Shown here: piece by piece, positions 16,561 through 25,903 of the stretch | Position numbering within the stretch: the first letter of the stretch is position 1 | Layout: each line of letters begins with the position of its first letter | From: Acidobacteria bacterium UBA7540 | GTDB lineage: Bacteria; Acidobacteriota; Terriglobia; UBA7540 | DNA length: 47,647 nt | Direction of reading: 5' to 3' | Assembly: GCA_002478145.1 (NCBI GenBank) | Contig: DLMI01000125.1 | Coordinates: forward strand, 1 to 47,647 | The notes under the pieces: model-generated | Seen by the model: only the letters and a program-made list of their open reading frames with translations | What the model was told of the DNA's origin: nothing | Database searches by the model: none | Made by a program: the position numbers and the translations under genes

Positions 16561-19500
16561 ATGGCGGATAGAGAGAACGCAATGCGGGCTCACGATCTGG
16601 TCAAGCACGTAGCGCCGGTCCCGCACGCGGCGGGACCGGCACCTGCCGCCCCTTCTCCCGCGACTGCGGGATCAGGGCAGGCTCTAAAGGTCGGCGCTAC
16701 ATCAGTCGCGAATGACGCCAAGAAGCGGTTTTGGCGCGGCCTGGACGAACTGGCGGAGACTCAGGAGTACAAGGACTTCCTTCGTCACGAATATCCGTAC
16801 GGGGCCGTCAGCGAAGTCAACACCCTCGGACGCCGCGATGTTCTCAAGCTGATGGCCGCGTCCGCTGCTTTTGCGGGCCTTACCGCGTGCACGAGGCTCC
16901 CCACCGAGAAAATCGTCCCATACGCTCAACAGGCGCCTGAGGAGTTCATTCCGGGCAAACCGCTCTTCTACGCTACCGCCATGCCTTTCAGTGGTGTGGG
17001 CACGGGACTGCTGGTGGAAAGCCACATGGGCCGCCCCACGAAGGTCGAGGGGAATCCCGGCCACCCGGCCAGCCTTGGGGCCGCCGATATCTTCGCGCAA
17101 GCTTCTGTGCTCGGCCTCTACGATCCGGATCGCTCGCAGGTGGCCATCCGCAACGGCCGGATTGGGAGTTGGAGCGCATTCCTCACGGCAATGGATGAGC
17201 TTCGGCTGCAGCTCGCCGCCAACAAGGGAGCAGGGTTCCGGCTGTTGACGGAGACTGTCACTTCGCCGGCGCTCGCGGACCAGATTCATGCTCTTCTGAC
17301 TCAGTTCCCATCCGCCAAATGGCATCAATTTGAGCCCTGCGGACGCGACGCCGCGCGCGAGGGCTCGCGCCTGGCTTTCGGTGAGTACGTCAGCACGGTC
17401 TATAGATTTGACCGGGCAGACGTAGTCCTTTCTCTCGATTCCGACTTCCTCTCCTCAGGGCCCGGCAGTCTGCGTTACGCGCATGACTTTGCCGGCAAGC
17501 GACGGATTTCCGACCCTCAATCGACGATGAACCGGCTGTACGTTGTGGAGAGCACCCCCTCGGCTACCGGAGCCATGGCGGACCATCGGCTGCCCCTGCG
17601 GGCTTCAGACGTGGAAGCTTTTGCCTGCATGGTTGCGGAAGGGCTGGGAGTCAAAGCGCTGGTGGGAGCACAAACAAGGTTTCCCAATCTTCCTTCCGAT
17701 TGGGTCGGCGCGCTCGTCCGTGATCTTCAGAATCACCACGGGGCGAGTTTGGTGGTCGCAGGCGATCAGCAGCCGCCCGTCGTGCACGCGCTGGCGCACG
17801 CCGTGAATGAAGCGCTGGGGAACGTGGGCAAGACCGTTTACTACACGGCGCCCATCGAGGCAAACCCGGTCAATCAACTCCAATCCCTGCGCGACCTGGT
17901 TTCAGAGATCGAAGCCGGCCAAGTCGATGTGCTGGTGATGCTGGGCGGCAACCCGGTTTTCACTGCCCCTGCGGACGTGCAATTTCGAGAGAAGCTTCTC
18001 CAGGTTGGCCTGCGAATCCATCTCGGACAGCACGAAGACGAGACCGCTGAACTCTGCCATTGGCACATCCCCGAGGCACATTATCTCGAGTCGTGGGGCG
18101 ATGTCCGGGCCTTCGACGGGACCGTAAGCATCATCCAGCCGCTCATTGCCCCGCTTTACGAGGGCAAGTCCCCGCACGAGCTGCTTTCGGTGCTCCTGGG
18201 CCAGGCAGGCGGGCAAGCCCACGCCGTTCTCCAGGACTATTGGAAACGCCAGACGCCTGGTGCGAATTTTGAAGCGACCTGGAAATCCTGGCTCAACGAC
18301 GGAGTGGTTGCCGGGACGGCTTTGCCTCCCAAGCTAGTGAAGCTCGTGCCCGATTTCCGCGCACGGCTCTCTCAGAACGCGGCCGCCGGCCACACTCAGA
18401 GCCGCGGCCTTGAAATCATCTTCCGACCAGACCCCGCAATTTGGGACGGGCGGTTTGCTAACAATGGCTGGCTCCAGGAATTGCCGAAGCCGCTGAGCAA
18501 GCTCACCTGGGATAACGCGGCCATGCTCAGCCTGGCCACCGCGGAGCGCCTTGGGGTGAAGAACGGGGAGGTGGTGAAACTCCGCTTCGAAGGTCGCGAA
18601 GTCCAAGCCCCTATCTGGGTCATGCCGGGTCACGCGGATGAGTCTGTCACGGCGCACCTGGGCTACGGGCGAAGGCGGGCGGGCAAAGTGGGCTCGGGGA
18701 TCGGGTTCAACGCCTACGCGATTCGCCCCGCGAGCGCGCCGTGGTTTGGCTCCGGGCTTGAAATCGCGAAGACCGGCGACAAGTACAGTCTGGCGACCAC
18801 GCAGCATCACCACATCATCACCGGTCAGAACCAGAAGAAAGAAGAAGAGGAAAGCGTTGCGGCGGCCCGGCGAGACCTTGTGAGGGTTGCCGCAATCGAG
18901 GAGTATCGGAAGAACCCGGATTTTGCCAAGGACCCGGAGGAACAGACCACGCATGCCCCCTCGCTTTATCCCGGCTTTAAGGACGAGGGATACTCCTGGG
19001 GCATGGCGATCGATCTGAATAGCTGCACCGGCTGCAACGCCTGTGTGGTGGCATGCCAGTCTGAAAACAACATCCCGGTGGTCGGCAAGGACCAGGTGGC
19101 GCGGGGCCGCGAGATGCACTGGATCCGCGTGGATACCTACTTCCGCGGCGCTCTGGAGAATCCGGAGACTTACCACCAAATCGTACTGTGCATGCAGTGC
19201 GAGAACGCCCCCTGCGAATCCGTCTGTCCAGTGGGCGCCACGGTCCACAGCCCCGAGGGTCTTAATGAAATGGTTTACAACCGCTGCGTGGGCACGCGGT
19301 ATTGCTCCAACAACTGCCCCTACAAGGTAAGGCGCTTCAACTTCAAACTCTTTCAGGATTGGACGACGCCCAGCTTGGTCCCCATGCGGAATCCGAACGT
19401 GACGGTCCGGAGCCGGGGGGTGATGGAGAAGTGCACTTACTGCATCCAGCGCATCAACGCAAAAAAGATCGAGGCGGAAGAGCAGAACCGCGAAGTGCGC

Positions 19501-19701
19501 GATGTAGAAATCCTCACGGCGTGCCAGCAAACCTGCCCTACGCAGGCCATTGTTTTCGGAAACATCAAGGATCCAAACAGCCGCGTATCCAAGCTGAGAG
19601 CGCAATCCAGAAACTACGCGCTGTTGACGGATTTGAACACGCGACCACGGACCACTTATTTGGCCAGGCTGCGAAACCCCAACCCGGAGATCAAGGAGTA
19701 A
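16561..19701 (+). CDS. actB: Alternative complex III molybdopterin-like / iron-sulfur subunit ActB
   Basis: ActB (1046 residues) joins a molybdopterin-oxidoreductase-like domain (about 110-790) to a four-cluster ferredoxin domain (about 815-1010). Cluster cysteines are visible in CTGCNACVVAC (822-832), CMQCENAPCESVCP (877-890), CSNNCP, CTYC and CQQTCPTQA. In known ACIII the large domain carries no molybdenum cofactor. A twin-arginine motif GRRDVLKL starts at residue 90, followed by a hydrophobic stretch ending in the lipobox LTAC (Cys110). This is the 'extended Tat' arrangement of the family, preceded by the conserved FWRGLDELAETQEY segment. It lies between actA and actC, with 3 bases to the actC start. 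Confidence 0.94.
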   Translation: MADRENAMRAHDLVKHVAPVPHAAGPAPAAPSPATAGSGQALKVGATSVANDAKKRFWRGLDELAETQEYKDFLRHEYPYGAVSEVNTLGRRDVLKLMAASAAFAGLTACTRLPTEKIVPYAQQAPEEFIPGKPLFYATAMPFSGVGTGLLVESHMGRPTKVEGNPGHPASLGAADIFAQASVLGLYDPDRSQVAIRNGRIGSWSAFLTAMDELRLQLAANKGAGFRLLTETVTSPALADQIHALLTQFPSAKWHQFEPCGRDAAREGSRLAFGEYVSTVYRFDRADVVLSLDSDFLSSGPGSLRYAHDFAGKRRISDPQSTMNRLYVVESTPSATGAMADHRLPLRASDVEAFACMVAEGLGVKALVGAQTRFPNLPSDWVGALVRDLQNHHGASLVVAGDQQPPVVHALAHAVNEALGNVGKTVYYTAPIEANPVNQLQSLRDLVSEIEAGQVDVLVMLGGNPVFTAPADVQFREKLLQVGLRIHLGQHEDETAELCHWHIPEAHYLESWGDVRAFDGTVSIIQPLIAPLYEGKSPHELLSVLLGQAGGQAHAVLQDYWKRQTPGANFEATWKSWLNDGVVAGTALPPKLVKLVPDFRARLSQNAAAGHTQSRGLEIIFRPDPAIWDGRFANNGWLQELPKPLSKLTWDNAAMLSLATAERLGVKNGEVVKLRFEGREVQAPIWVMPGHADESVTAHLGYGRRRAGKVGSGIGFNAYAIRPASAPWFGSGLEIAKTGDKYSLATTQHHHIITGQNQKKEEEESVAAARRDLVRVAAIEEYRKNPDFAKDPEEQTTHAPSLYPGFKDEGYSWGMAIDLNSCTGCNACVVACQSENNIPVVGKDQVARGREMHWIRVDTYFRGALENPETYHQIVLCMQCENAPCESVCPVGATVHSPEGLNEMVYNRCVGTRYCSNNCPYKVRRFNFKLFQDWTTPSLVPMRNPNVTVRSRGVMEKCTYCIQRINAKKIEAEEQNREVRDVEILTACQQTCPTQAIVFGNIKDPNSRVSKLRAQSRNYALLTDLNTRPRTTYLARLRNPNPEIKE

Positions 19702-19704
19702 TCG

Positions 19705-21090
19705 TTGAGCCCCGACGCACCAGACAAGACAGCCGCCGCTCAGCCGGCTAGTCCCTTTCTTGGGCCCGGCCATTCCTACGCGTCGGTCACCGACAAGATC
19801 AGCTCCATTGTCTTGGTGGAAGGCACGAGGAAGGGCTGGTTGGCGGGGTTTGCCATCGCCTTTGCACTCTTCATGCTCTTCAACATGGCGGTGGCTTACC
19901 TGCTTTACGTCGGCGTTGGCATCTGGGGAATCAACATCCCCATTGCCTGGGGATTTGCCATTGTCAATTTTGTTTGGTGGATCGGAATCGGTCACGCAGG
20001 GACGCTGATCTCAGCCTTCCTGCTGTTGATGCGCCAAGCCTGGCGGCAGTCTATCAACCGCTTTGCCGAGGCGATGACGCTGTTCGCAGTTGCCTGCGCG
20101 GGGATGTTCCCACTCCTGCATATGGGCCGCCCGTGGCTGTTTTACTGGCTGGTGCCCTACCCCGACACGATGGGAACCTGGCCGCAATTCCGCAGCCCGC
20201 TGGTTTGGGACGTCTTCGCGGTATCCACGTACGCAACTATTTCGCTCCTCTTCTGGTTTGTGGGGTTGATTCCCGATCTAGCCACGATGCGCGATCGCGC
20301 CAAGCAGCGCCTGGCTAAAGTCGCCTACGGCGTGTTAGCCATGGGGTGGCGCGGCTCGGCTGTTCACTGGCGCAATTATGAAATGGCTTCCTTGCTGCTC
20401 GCGGGGCTCGCCACGCCGCTGGTTGTCTCCGTCCACACGGTCGTAAGCTTTGATTTCGCCATTGCCATTGTACCCGGCTGGCACAGCACCATTTTCCCGC
20501 CCTATTTTGTTGCGGGCGCCATTTATTCGGGCTTCGCCATGGTGTTAACGCTGGCAATCCCGCTCCGATATTTCTACAAGCTTGAGGACTTCGTCACCGA
20601 ACGCCATCTGGACAACATGGGGAAAATGCTGCTGGCGACGGGCTTGATCGTGGCCTACGGCTACGTGATGGAGACGTTTTCGGCCTTTTACAGTGGGAAC
20701 CAGTACGAGAAGTTCATGATTATGAATCGCATGACCGGCCCTTATGCTCCTGTCTATTGGATCCTCATCACGTGCAATATTGCCGTCCCATTGACCTTGC
20801 TGTGGTCCTCACGGATCCGGAGAAACGTGCTGGCGCTTTTCTTGATTTCGCTGGTGATCCAAACCGGGATGTGGCTGGAGCGCTTTGTCATCGTCGTAAC
20901 CAGTTTGCATCGCGATTTCATGCCCTCTGCCTGGGGGATGTACTACCCGACGATATGGGACTGGGCGACTTTTATTGGAACTATCGGCCTGTTCTTCACC
21001 TTGTTCCTGCTTTTCATCCGCTACCTGCCGATGATTTCGATCTTCGAGATGCGGGAACTGGTGCACAAGACGGCGGAGGAGAAAGCTTAG
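19705..21090 (+). CDS. actC: Alternative complex III membrane subunit ActC (NrfD family)
   Basis: The 461-residue integral membrane protein has about ten hydrophobic helices and belongs to the NrfD/PsrC family. It anchors ActB and forms one quinol-facing membrane module of ACIII. Recognisable segments include WWIGIGHAGTLISAFLLL, FPLLHMGRPWLFYWLVP and FDFAIAIVPGWHSTIFPPYF. The start is a TTG with AAGGAG 6 bases upstream, overlapping the actB stop region; no ATG is available before the conserved N-terminal part. It sits directly between actB and actD, as in other ACIII operons. Confidence 0.93.
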   Translation: MSPDAPDKTAAAQPASPFLGPGHSYASVTDKISSIVLVEGTRKGWLAGFAIAFALFMLFNMAVAYLLYVGVGIWGINIPIAWGFAIVNFVWWIGIGHAGTLISAFLLLMRQAWRQSINRFAEAMTLFAVACAGMFPLLHMGRPWLFYWLVPYPDTMGTWPQFRSPLVWDVFAVSTYATISLLFWFVGLIPDLATMRDRAKQRLAKVAYGVLAMGWRGSAVHWRNYEMASLLLAGLATPLVVSVHTVVSFDFAIAIVPGWHSTIFPPYFVAGAIYSGFAMVLTLAIPLRYFYKLEDFVTERHLDNMGKMLLATGLIVAYGYVMETFSAFYSGNQYEKFMIMNRMTGPYAPVYWILITCNIAVPLTLLWSSRIRRNVLALFLISLVIQTGMWLERFVIVVTSLHRDFMPSAWGMYYPTIWDWATFIGTIGLFFTLFLLFIRYLPMISIFEMRELVHKTAEEKA

Positions 21091-21092
21091 CG

Positions 21093-21130
21093 AATTGAAT
21101 CATTGATTCAGTGAGTCATTGATTCATTGA
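21093..21130. repeat. Octamer array between actC and actD
   Basis: Period-8 units on the ATTGATTC theme (ATTGAATC, ATTGATTC, AGTGAGTC, ATTGATTC, ATTGA) fill the spacer from just after the actC stop to 5 bases before the actD start. They leave no room for a conventional ribosome binding site. The word family is shared with 11720-11747 and 45012-45104. Confidence 0.8.
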
Positions 21131-21135
21131 ACGAC

Positions 21136-21672
21136 ATGAAGCGACACGCAATTTACGGCCTGTTGGCCGAATTCGAAAACTCGGAAGACCTGCTCAGTGC
21201 TGCCCAGGGCGCGCACGAAGCGGGATACCGCGGGTTGGATGCGTTCTCACCGTTTCCCATCGAGGGATTGGCGGATGCGGTGGGTTTTCGCAGCACGCGC
21301 GTCCCGCTCCTCTGCCTGGTGGGAGGACTCATCGGATGTCTTGGGGGCTTCTTCCTTCAATACTGGCCGAACGTTTTCGGCTATCCCCTGGACATCGGTG
21401 GCAAGCCTTACAATAGCTGGCCTAATTTCATCCCCATTACTTTTGAGCTGACGATTCTCTGCGCGGGTCTGGCGACTGTATTGGGAATGCTGGCGCTCAA
21501 TGGATTGCCCACTCCCTATCATCCGGTCTTTAACGTCCCCCGTTTCGAGCTGGCCACGCGGAACCGGTTCTTCCTGTGCATCAAGGCGTGGGATCCGAAT
21601 TTCGATTTGCAAAAGACCAAGGAGTTTTTGGCGACCCTGAAAGCCAAAGAGGTTTCAGAGATTGAGTCGTAA
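21136..21672 (+). CDS. actD: Alternative complex III subunit ActD (DUF3341)
   Basis: This 178-residue DUF3341 protein is the ActD membrane subunit of ACIII. The N-terminal cytoplasmic domain opens with the family signature IYGLLAEFENSEDLL and YRGLDAFSPFPIEGL. Two membrane helices follow (about VPLLCLVGGLIGCLGGFF and LTILCAGLATVLGMLAL), and the C-terminus includes RFFLCIKAWDP. I chose the ATG at 21136 (MKRHAIYG). A TTG three codons earlier belongs to the preceding repeat array. No ribosome site is visible because the array occupies its place, so translation may be coupled to actC. Confidence 0.9.
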   Translation: MKRHAIYGLLAEFENSEDLLSAAQGAHEAGYRGLDAFSPFPIEGLADAVGFRSTRVPLLCLVGGLIGCLGGFFLQYWPNVFGYPLDIGGKPYNSWPNFIPITFELTILCAGLATVLGMLALNGLPTPYHPVFNVPRFELATRNRFFLCIKAWDPNFDLQKTKEFLATLKAKEVSEIES

Positions 21673-21673
21673 T

Positions 21674-21820
21674 AGGACGCTGAAAAACCTGTGTAGCCTG
21701 TCATTCCGAGGAGTCCGTCAGCAGACGGACGACGAGGAATCTCGCAAGTCCTCTGTTTCCGGAGCGAGATTCCTCGCTTCGCTCGGAATGACAACGTTCA
21801 TGAGGGTTTTTCAGCATCCT
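21674..21820. mobile_element. MITE-like palindromic element between actD and actE
   Basis: The 147-base element has 16-base terminal inverted repeats, AGGACGCTGAAAAACC (21674-21689) and GGTTTTTCAGCATCCT (21805-21820), with one mismatch. Inside are a second pair, TGTCATTCCGAG / CTCGGAATGACA (one copy near 21699, the other near 21782), and a third nested stem around GAGGAATCTCGC / GCGAGATTCCTCG. It begins 1 base after the actD stop and runs over the actE start codon. It has no coding capacity, so it is a non-autonomous or REP-like element. Confidence 0.8.
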
Positions 21821-22411
21821 GCTAAGATTTCATTCAGCGCTGCTCTGCGCTGGGTTTGTGTCGGTCTCTGCGGATTGTTCCTGTTCGGGTGCCGGCTGGA
21901 CATGCACGTGCAACCAAAGTACAAGCCGCTCGACCCCAGCAACTTCTTTGACGACGGCAGGTCCGCGCGGCCGGAAGTTCCAGGTACCGTGGCGCACGGG
22001 CATTTACGCGCCGACGACCTTCTGTTTACAGGGAAGGTGAATGGGGAGCCGGCTGATGCCTTTCCATTCCCCGTCACGCGCGAGGTCCTGGAGCGCGGCC
22101 GCGAGCGATACAACATTTACTGCTCGCCCTGTCACGACTACACGGGCAGTGGACGGGGTATGGTCGTCCAAAGAGGGTTCCCGCCTCCGCCTTCTTATCA
22201 CCTTGAGCGATTGGTGAAGGCCCCGGCGGGGCATTTCTTTGAGGTCATGACCAACGGTTATGGGGCCATGTATAGTTACGCGTCGCGGGTGACTCCGGAG
22301 GATCGTTGGGCCATCGTCGCTTACATTCGGGCCCTCCAGTTGAGCCAGCATGCGACGCTGGAGGATGTGCCACCACAAGAAAGGGAGCATTTGACGGAAC
22401 AGGCTAAATGA
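21800..22411 (+). CDS. actE: Alternative complex III monohaem cytochrome ActE
   Basis: This 203-residue lipoprotein is the monohaem c subunit of ACIII. The single haem site CSPCH follows YNIY at about residue 112, with the probable distal methionine in GYGAMYSYASRV. The N-terminus has a basic n-region, a hydrophobic stretch (WVCVGLCGLFLF) and a lipobox LFGC, so the mature protein would begin at Cys31 with a lipid anchor. The only ATG that gives this signal peptide lies inside the right arm of the inverted-repeat element. The open frame runs further upstream across the whole element, which is unlikely to be translated. The 3' end overlaps actF by 4 bases (ATGA). Confidence 0.88.
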   Translation: MRVFQHPAKISFSAALRWVCVGLCGLFLFGCRLDMHVQPKYKPLDPSNFFDDGRSARPEVPGTVAHGHLRADDLLFTGKVNGEPADAFPFPVTREVLERGRERYNIYCSPCHDYTGSGRGMVVQRGFPPPPSYHLERLVKAPAGHFFEVMTNGYGAMYSYASRVTPEDRWAIVAYIRALQLSQHATLEDVPPQEREHLTEQAK

Positions 22412-23580
22412 ATTCGACGGAATCCATCCAAACCGGTCTGGGCCGCTTCCAGAGGGGTTCGCTGGTCGTCGGCCTGCTGGCCCTGACGGTCTGTTTCGCC
22501 GGGGCATCCCACAGCCCTGTGCAGTTCTTCCGCTCTTACCTGCTGGCGTTTGTGTTCTGGGTCGGTGTGGCGCTCGGCTGCACCGCCATTTTGATGTTGC
22601 ACCACATGGTGGGTGGGAGGTGGGGCTTTCTGCTGCGCCGCCTGCTCGAATCGGGGACACGAACATTCTATTTGATGGCCGTTTTGGCGCTGCCTCTACT
22701 GTTCGGCCTGCGCCTCCTTTATAGTTGGGCGGATCCGGAGAAAGTCAGGCTGGACCCCATCCTGCAATACAAGCAGCCTTACTTGAACGTTCCGTTTTTC
22801 ATTCTCCGGACGGTGATTTACTTTATCGCTTGGATCGCGCTGGCCTACTTCCTCAACAAGTGGTCCCGGGAGCAGGACGAGACCGCGAACCCCCACCTGG
22901 CGAAGCGCCTCCAGAACCTCAGCGGGCCCGGCATGGTCATTTACGGGCTGACCGTCACCTTCGCGTCGATTGACTGGGTAATGTCGCTCGAACCCCGGTG
23001 GTTCTCGACGATCTATGGCATGATCTTCATGGTCACGCAAGCGTTGGCGGCGATGTCCATCGTGACCATTGCCGTCATCCTGCTTTCAACCCAGAAGCCT
23101 CTCTCAGGCCTCGTTTCCAGGCGGGTCCTGAATGACTTTGGGAACCTGCTCCTGACCTTCACCATGCTCTGGGCGTACCTCTCTTTCTCACAGTACCTCA
23201 TCATCTGGTCGGGGAACCTTCAGGATGAGATCCCCTGGTACGTCAGCCGCGCCTCGGGTGGATGGGCCTGGGTGGCGATGGCACTCATCGTCTTTCACTT
23301 TGCCGTACCCTTTCTTCTGCTCTTATCCCGCTTTGTAACACGCAGGACGCTATGGCTGGGAATCGTTGCTGCCATTCAAATCGTCATGAGCGTGATTGAC
23401 ATCTTCTGGCTCACGGTGCCTGCCTACGAGCGCTCAGGTCCCCAGTTTCACTGGATGGACTGGGCGGCGATTCTGGGCATCGGCGGCGTCTGGATTTGGC
23501 GATTCACCGCAGGTCTGAAAGGCAGGCCGCTGCTGCCACTTCACGATCCCCAAATGGAGGGCATAGGTCACCATGAATAG
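22408..23580 (+). CDS. actF: Alternative complex III membrane subunit ActF
   Basis: The 390-residue protein has about ten membrane helices and is the second NrfD-type quinol-side subunit of ACIII, distantly related to ActC. Landmarks are [21 protein letters not shown] near the N-terminus, [20 protein letters not shown] in the middle and [22 protein letters not shown]. All are typical of the 'quinol:cytochrome c oxidoreductase' annotation used for ActF. It starts within the actE stop (ATGA) and overlaps the next small gene by 8 bases, which implies translational coupling through this part of the operon. Confidence 0.92.
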   Translation: MNSTESIQTGLGRFQRGSLVVGLLALTVCFAGASHSPVQFFRSYLLAFVFWVGVALGCTAILMLHHMVGGRWGFLLRRLLESGTRTFYLMAVLALPLLFGLRLLYSWADPEKVRLDPILQYKQPYLNVPFFILRTVIYFIAWIALAYFLNKWSREQDETANPHLAKRLQNLSGPGMVIYGLTVTFASIDWVMSLEPRWFSTIYGMIFMVTQALAAMSIVTIAVILLSTQKPLSGLVSRRVLNDFGNLLLTFTMLWAYLSFSQYLIIWSGNLQDEIPWYVSRASGGWAWVAMALIVFHFAVPFLLLLSRFVTRRTLWLGIVAAIQIVMSVIDIFWLTVPAYERSGPQFHWMDWAAILGIGGVWIWRFTAGLKGRPLLPLHDPQMEGIGHHE

Positions 23581-23998
23581 GAGCAGGGGGCCTCGCGACC
23601 AGCTCAGGCGCGGCCACGAAACAAGCGATGCCAATATCCGCAATTTAGTTATTTTTGGTGTCGGCTTGTGTTGTCTGGTCATCGCAGGTCTCCTCGTCAG
23701 TGGAGGTGTGTTCCATTACTTTGTCGGGCATCAGGGATTAGGTCCTCCGGCGTCACCATTCGAGAATGTTCGGATGCTGCCACCCGAGCCGCGCTTGCAA
23801 GTTTCTGCGCCGAAGGACCTCAAGCAGTACAAGGCGGCGCAGGAAGAAATCCTGAATAACTACGGGTGGGTCGATCAGAAAGCTGGTATTGTGAGGATTC
23901 CGATTGACCGGGCGATGGATATCCTGGTTCAGATTGATAGGGTGCAACACCGTCCTGGGGTGAAGAGGCGAGGGGATGAATTTGATGGCGACCGCTAA
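23573..23998 (+). CDS. Small single-helix membrane protein of the ACIII-oxidase operon
   Basis: This 141-residue protein starts inside the end of actF (8-base overlap) and overlaps the SCO gene by 23 bases, so it is firmly part of the operon. It has one membrane helix at about 25-48 ([20 protein letters not shown]). A periplasmic region with proline-rich linkers follows, ending in the compact motif [20 protein letters not shown] near 97-116, which looks conserved. I recall similar small ORFs beside ACIII-oxidase genes in acidobacteria, but know of no function. Its position between the complex III and oxidase blocks suggests an assembly or supercomplex-linking role (inference). Confidence 0.75.
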   Translation: MNRSRGPRDQLRRGHETSDANIRNLVIFGVGLCCLVIAGLLVSGGVFHYFVGHQGLGPPASPFENVRMLPPEPRLQVSAPKDLKQYKAAQEEILNNYGWVDQKAGIVRIPIDRAMDILVQIDRVQHRPGVKRRGDEFDGDR

Positions 23999-24857
23999 TC
24001 ACTGGAGAAGGTTTCGGCTGTGCGTTCAACGCGAGGGGCATGGCTTTGCTTGGCGGCGGTGGATGGGTTTATTGCTAGGGTTTCTCGCCGTTTGTGGAGC
24101 GCCAGGCGCCCGCGCGGACAATTCGAAGATCCTCCCGTCCCTCCTCCAAGGAATCGGCATCGACCAGAGGCTGAATGAACAGGTCCCTCTCGATTTGCAG
24201 TTTCGGGACGAGGCAGGCAAGACGGTGACGCTGGGCGATTACTTCGGCAAGAAGCCGGTCATCCTCTCCCTGGTTTATTTCGGTTGTCCCATGCTTTGCA
24301 CCATGGCTGAGAATGGCTTGCTGCACAGCTTGCAGGAAGTCAAGTTCAGCGTGGGAGACCAGTTTGACGTTTTAACGGTGAGCTTCGACCCGAACGACAA
24401 CGCTGAACTTGCCGCAGCCAAGAAGGCGGTTTACGTCGGCCTTTACGGGCGCCAGGGAGCCGACCGAGGCTGGCACTTTCTTACCGGAGATGAAGCCTCG
24501 ATCCAGCAACTCACCAGGGCGGTGGGGTTCCGGTACAAATACGACGCCCAGGCCAAGCAGTACGTTCATGCCACGGGGATCATGGTGCTTACCCCCAAAG
24601 GCAAAATCGCCCGCTACTTCTACGGGATTTACTATCCTTCGCGCGACCTGCGCCTGGGCTTGGTCGAGGCGTCCGCGAACAAGATTGGCTCGCCGGTTGA
24701 TGAAGTGCTGTTGTTTTGCTGCCGGTACGATCCCGCTACCGGCAGGTACGGCATGGTTATTTCGCGCCTTATCCAGATTTCGGGGCTGATAACCGTCCTT
24801 TGCATTGGAGGGCTGATACTGGCGCTCTCCAGGAGCCGGAAGCCGGCTAGCTTGTGA
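23976..24857 (+). CDS. SCO1/SenC-family copper chaperone
   Basis: The 293-residue thioredoxin-fold protein delivers copper to the CuA centre of cytochrome oxidase subunit II. It has an N-terminal signal region ([17 protein letters not shown]), the copper-binding CPMLC at residues 104-108 and the third ligand histidine at 198 (YVHATGIMV). A C-terminal membrane helix follows ([14 protein letters not shown]), so it is anchored at both ends or at the C-terminus after cleavage. Two ATGs, at 23976 and 23985, are both possible. It sits directly before coxB, whose product would be its client. Confidence 0.92.
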   Translation: MNLMATANHWRRFRLCVQREGHGFAWRRWMGLLLGFLAVCGAPGARADNSKILPSLLQGIGIDQRLNEQVPLDLQFRDEAGKTVTLGDYFGKKPVILSLVYFGCPMLCTMAENGLLHSLQEVKFSVGDQFDVLTVSFDPNDNAELAAAKKAVYVGLYGRQGADRGWHFLTGDEASIQQLTRAVGFRYKYDAQAKQYVHATGIMVLTPKGKIARYFYGIYYPSRDLRLGLVEASANKIGSPVDEVLLFCCRYDPATGRYGMVISRLIQISGLITVLCIGGLILALSRSRKPASL

Positions 24858-24907
24858 TGATTTTTGCCGTTCGATTCTGTTCGATGTCTCGCACCCACTT
24901 GCAGTTG

Positions 24908-24936
24908 GTCAACTTTTGACCTTCGACTTTTGACTT
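24908..24936. repeat. Short ACTTTTGAC repeat before coxB
   Basis: The words AACTTTTGAC and GACTTTTGAC recur with a CTTC spacer in the 104-base gap between the SCO gene and coxB. This is a weaker member of the short-period arrays seen at other gene junctions here. The coxB ribosome site (GAGGAG) follows. Confidence 0.45.
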
Positions 24937-24961
24937 GTTGAACTGAAGGTGACTGAGGAGA

Positions 24962-25903
24962 ATGTGGCAAGGGTTCCCAATACGGCCTGAGCAAGCCTCC
25001 ACCATCGCGCGCGGAGTCGATCATCTTTACTATTTCCTGACTGCGGTTGATTTGTTTTTCACCGCCGTCATCTTCCTGACCGTATTCTATTTCGCCCTCC
25101 GATACCGGCGCCGGTCCGAAAAAGAAAAGGCCACCCAGGTCGAAGGGAGCCTCCCGCTCGAAGTGCTGTGGACCTTCATTCCGCTGGTCTTCGTTGTGGT
25201 GACCTTCCTTTGGGGGACGAATCTCTACATCCGAAACTCCCGTCCGCCCGAAGCGTCCATGGAGATTTTTGTCATCGGGAAGCAATGGATGTGGAAGCTC
25301 CAGCATCCCGAAGGCCCGATGGAAATCAATGAGCTGCACGTGCCTGTCGACCGCCCCATCAAGTTGACCATGACCTCCGAGGACGTCATTCACAATTTCT
25401 ATGTCCCCGCCTTCCGCGTTCAAAAAGACGTGGTGCCGGGAATGTACACCAGCATCTGGTTTCAGGCGACCAAGACGGGCCGATACCATTTCTTCTGCAA
25501 TTCATACTGTGGCACAAATCACGCCCTCATGGGCGGGTACGTGACCGTCATGAAGCCGGGTGACTACGAGCAGTGGCTTAGTGGCGGCATCCGCGGGGAA
25601 TCGATGGTTTCCGCAGGCGCCAAGCTTTACGAACAACTGGCCTGCATCACTTGCCATGGAACCGGCAAGGGCCCGCCGTTTGTGGATCTCTTCGGGAAGC
25701 CCGTGAAACTAAGTAACGGGGCGACGGTGATTGCCGACGAGGCTTACATCCGGGAGTCGATTCTTTACCCTTCGGCGAAAATCGTGGCCGGATATCAGCC
25801 CATCATGCCCACCTACAAAGGCCAGGTCTCTGAGGAGCAATTATTGCAGCTTATGGCTTACATCAAGTCTCTGAGCTCCGTGGAGGGGAAGGTAGCAAAG
25901 TGA
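24962..25903 (+). CDS. coxB: Cytochrome c oxidase subunit II with fused cytochrome c (caa3 type)
   Basis: The 313-residue subunit II has two N-terminal helices (about 25-50 and 68-90) and a cupredoxin domain. The CuA ligands are in HNFYVPAF and [12 protein letters not shown], near residues 144 and 179-190. A C-terminal cytochrome c domain carries one haem site CITCH (about residue 223) and a distal methionine in QPIMPTYKG. The fused haem domain marks a caa3-type oxidase that accepts electrons directly, plausibly from ActA or ActE. No cleavable signal peptide is evident before the first helix. The stop overlaps the coxA start by 4 bases. Confidence 0.94.
   Translation: MWQGFPIRPEQASTIARGVDHLYYFLTAVDLFFTAVIFLTVFYFALRYRRRSEKEKATQVEGSLPLEVLWTFIPLVFVVVTFLWGTNLYIRNSRPPEASMEIFVIGKQWMWKLQHPEGPMEINELHVPVDRPIKLTMTSEDVIHNFYVPAFRVQKDVVPGMYTSIWFQATKTGRYHFFCNSYCGTNHALMGGYVTVMKPGDYEQWLSGGIRGESMVSAGAKLYEQLACITCHGTGKGPPFVDLFGKPVKLSNGATVIADEAYIRESILYPSAKIVAGYQPIMPTYKGQVSEEQLLQLMAYIKSLSSVEGKVAK

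Noticed and set aside
18334..19995. 553-codon open frame on the minus strand opposite actB
   Set aside because: It runs across the actB/actC boundary, opposite conserved iron-sulfur cysteines, and gives a low-complexity, histidine/arginine-rich translation.
21662..21799. Longer N-terminus for ActE translated through the inverted-repeat element
   Set aside because: The added 46 residues are element-encoded, would place the signal peptide internally and overlap the actD stop.
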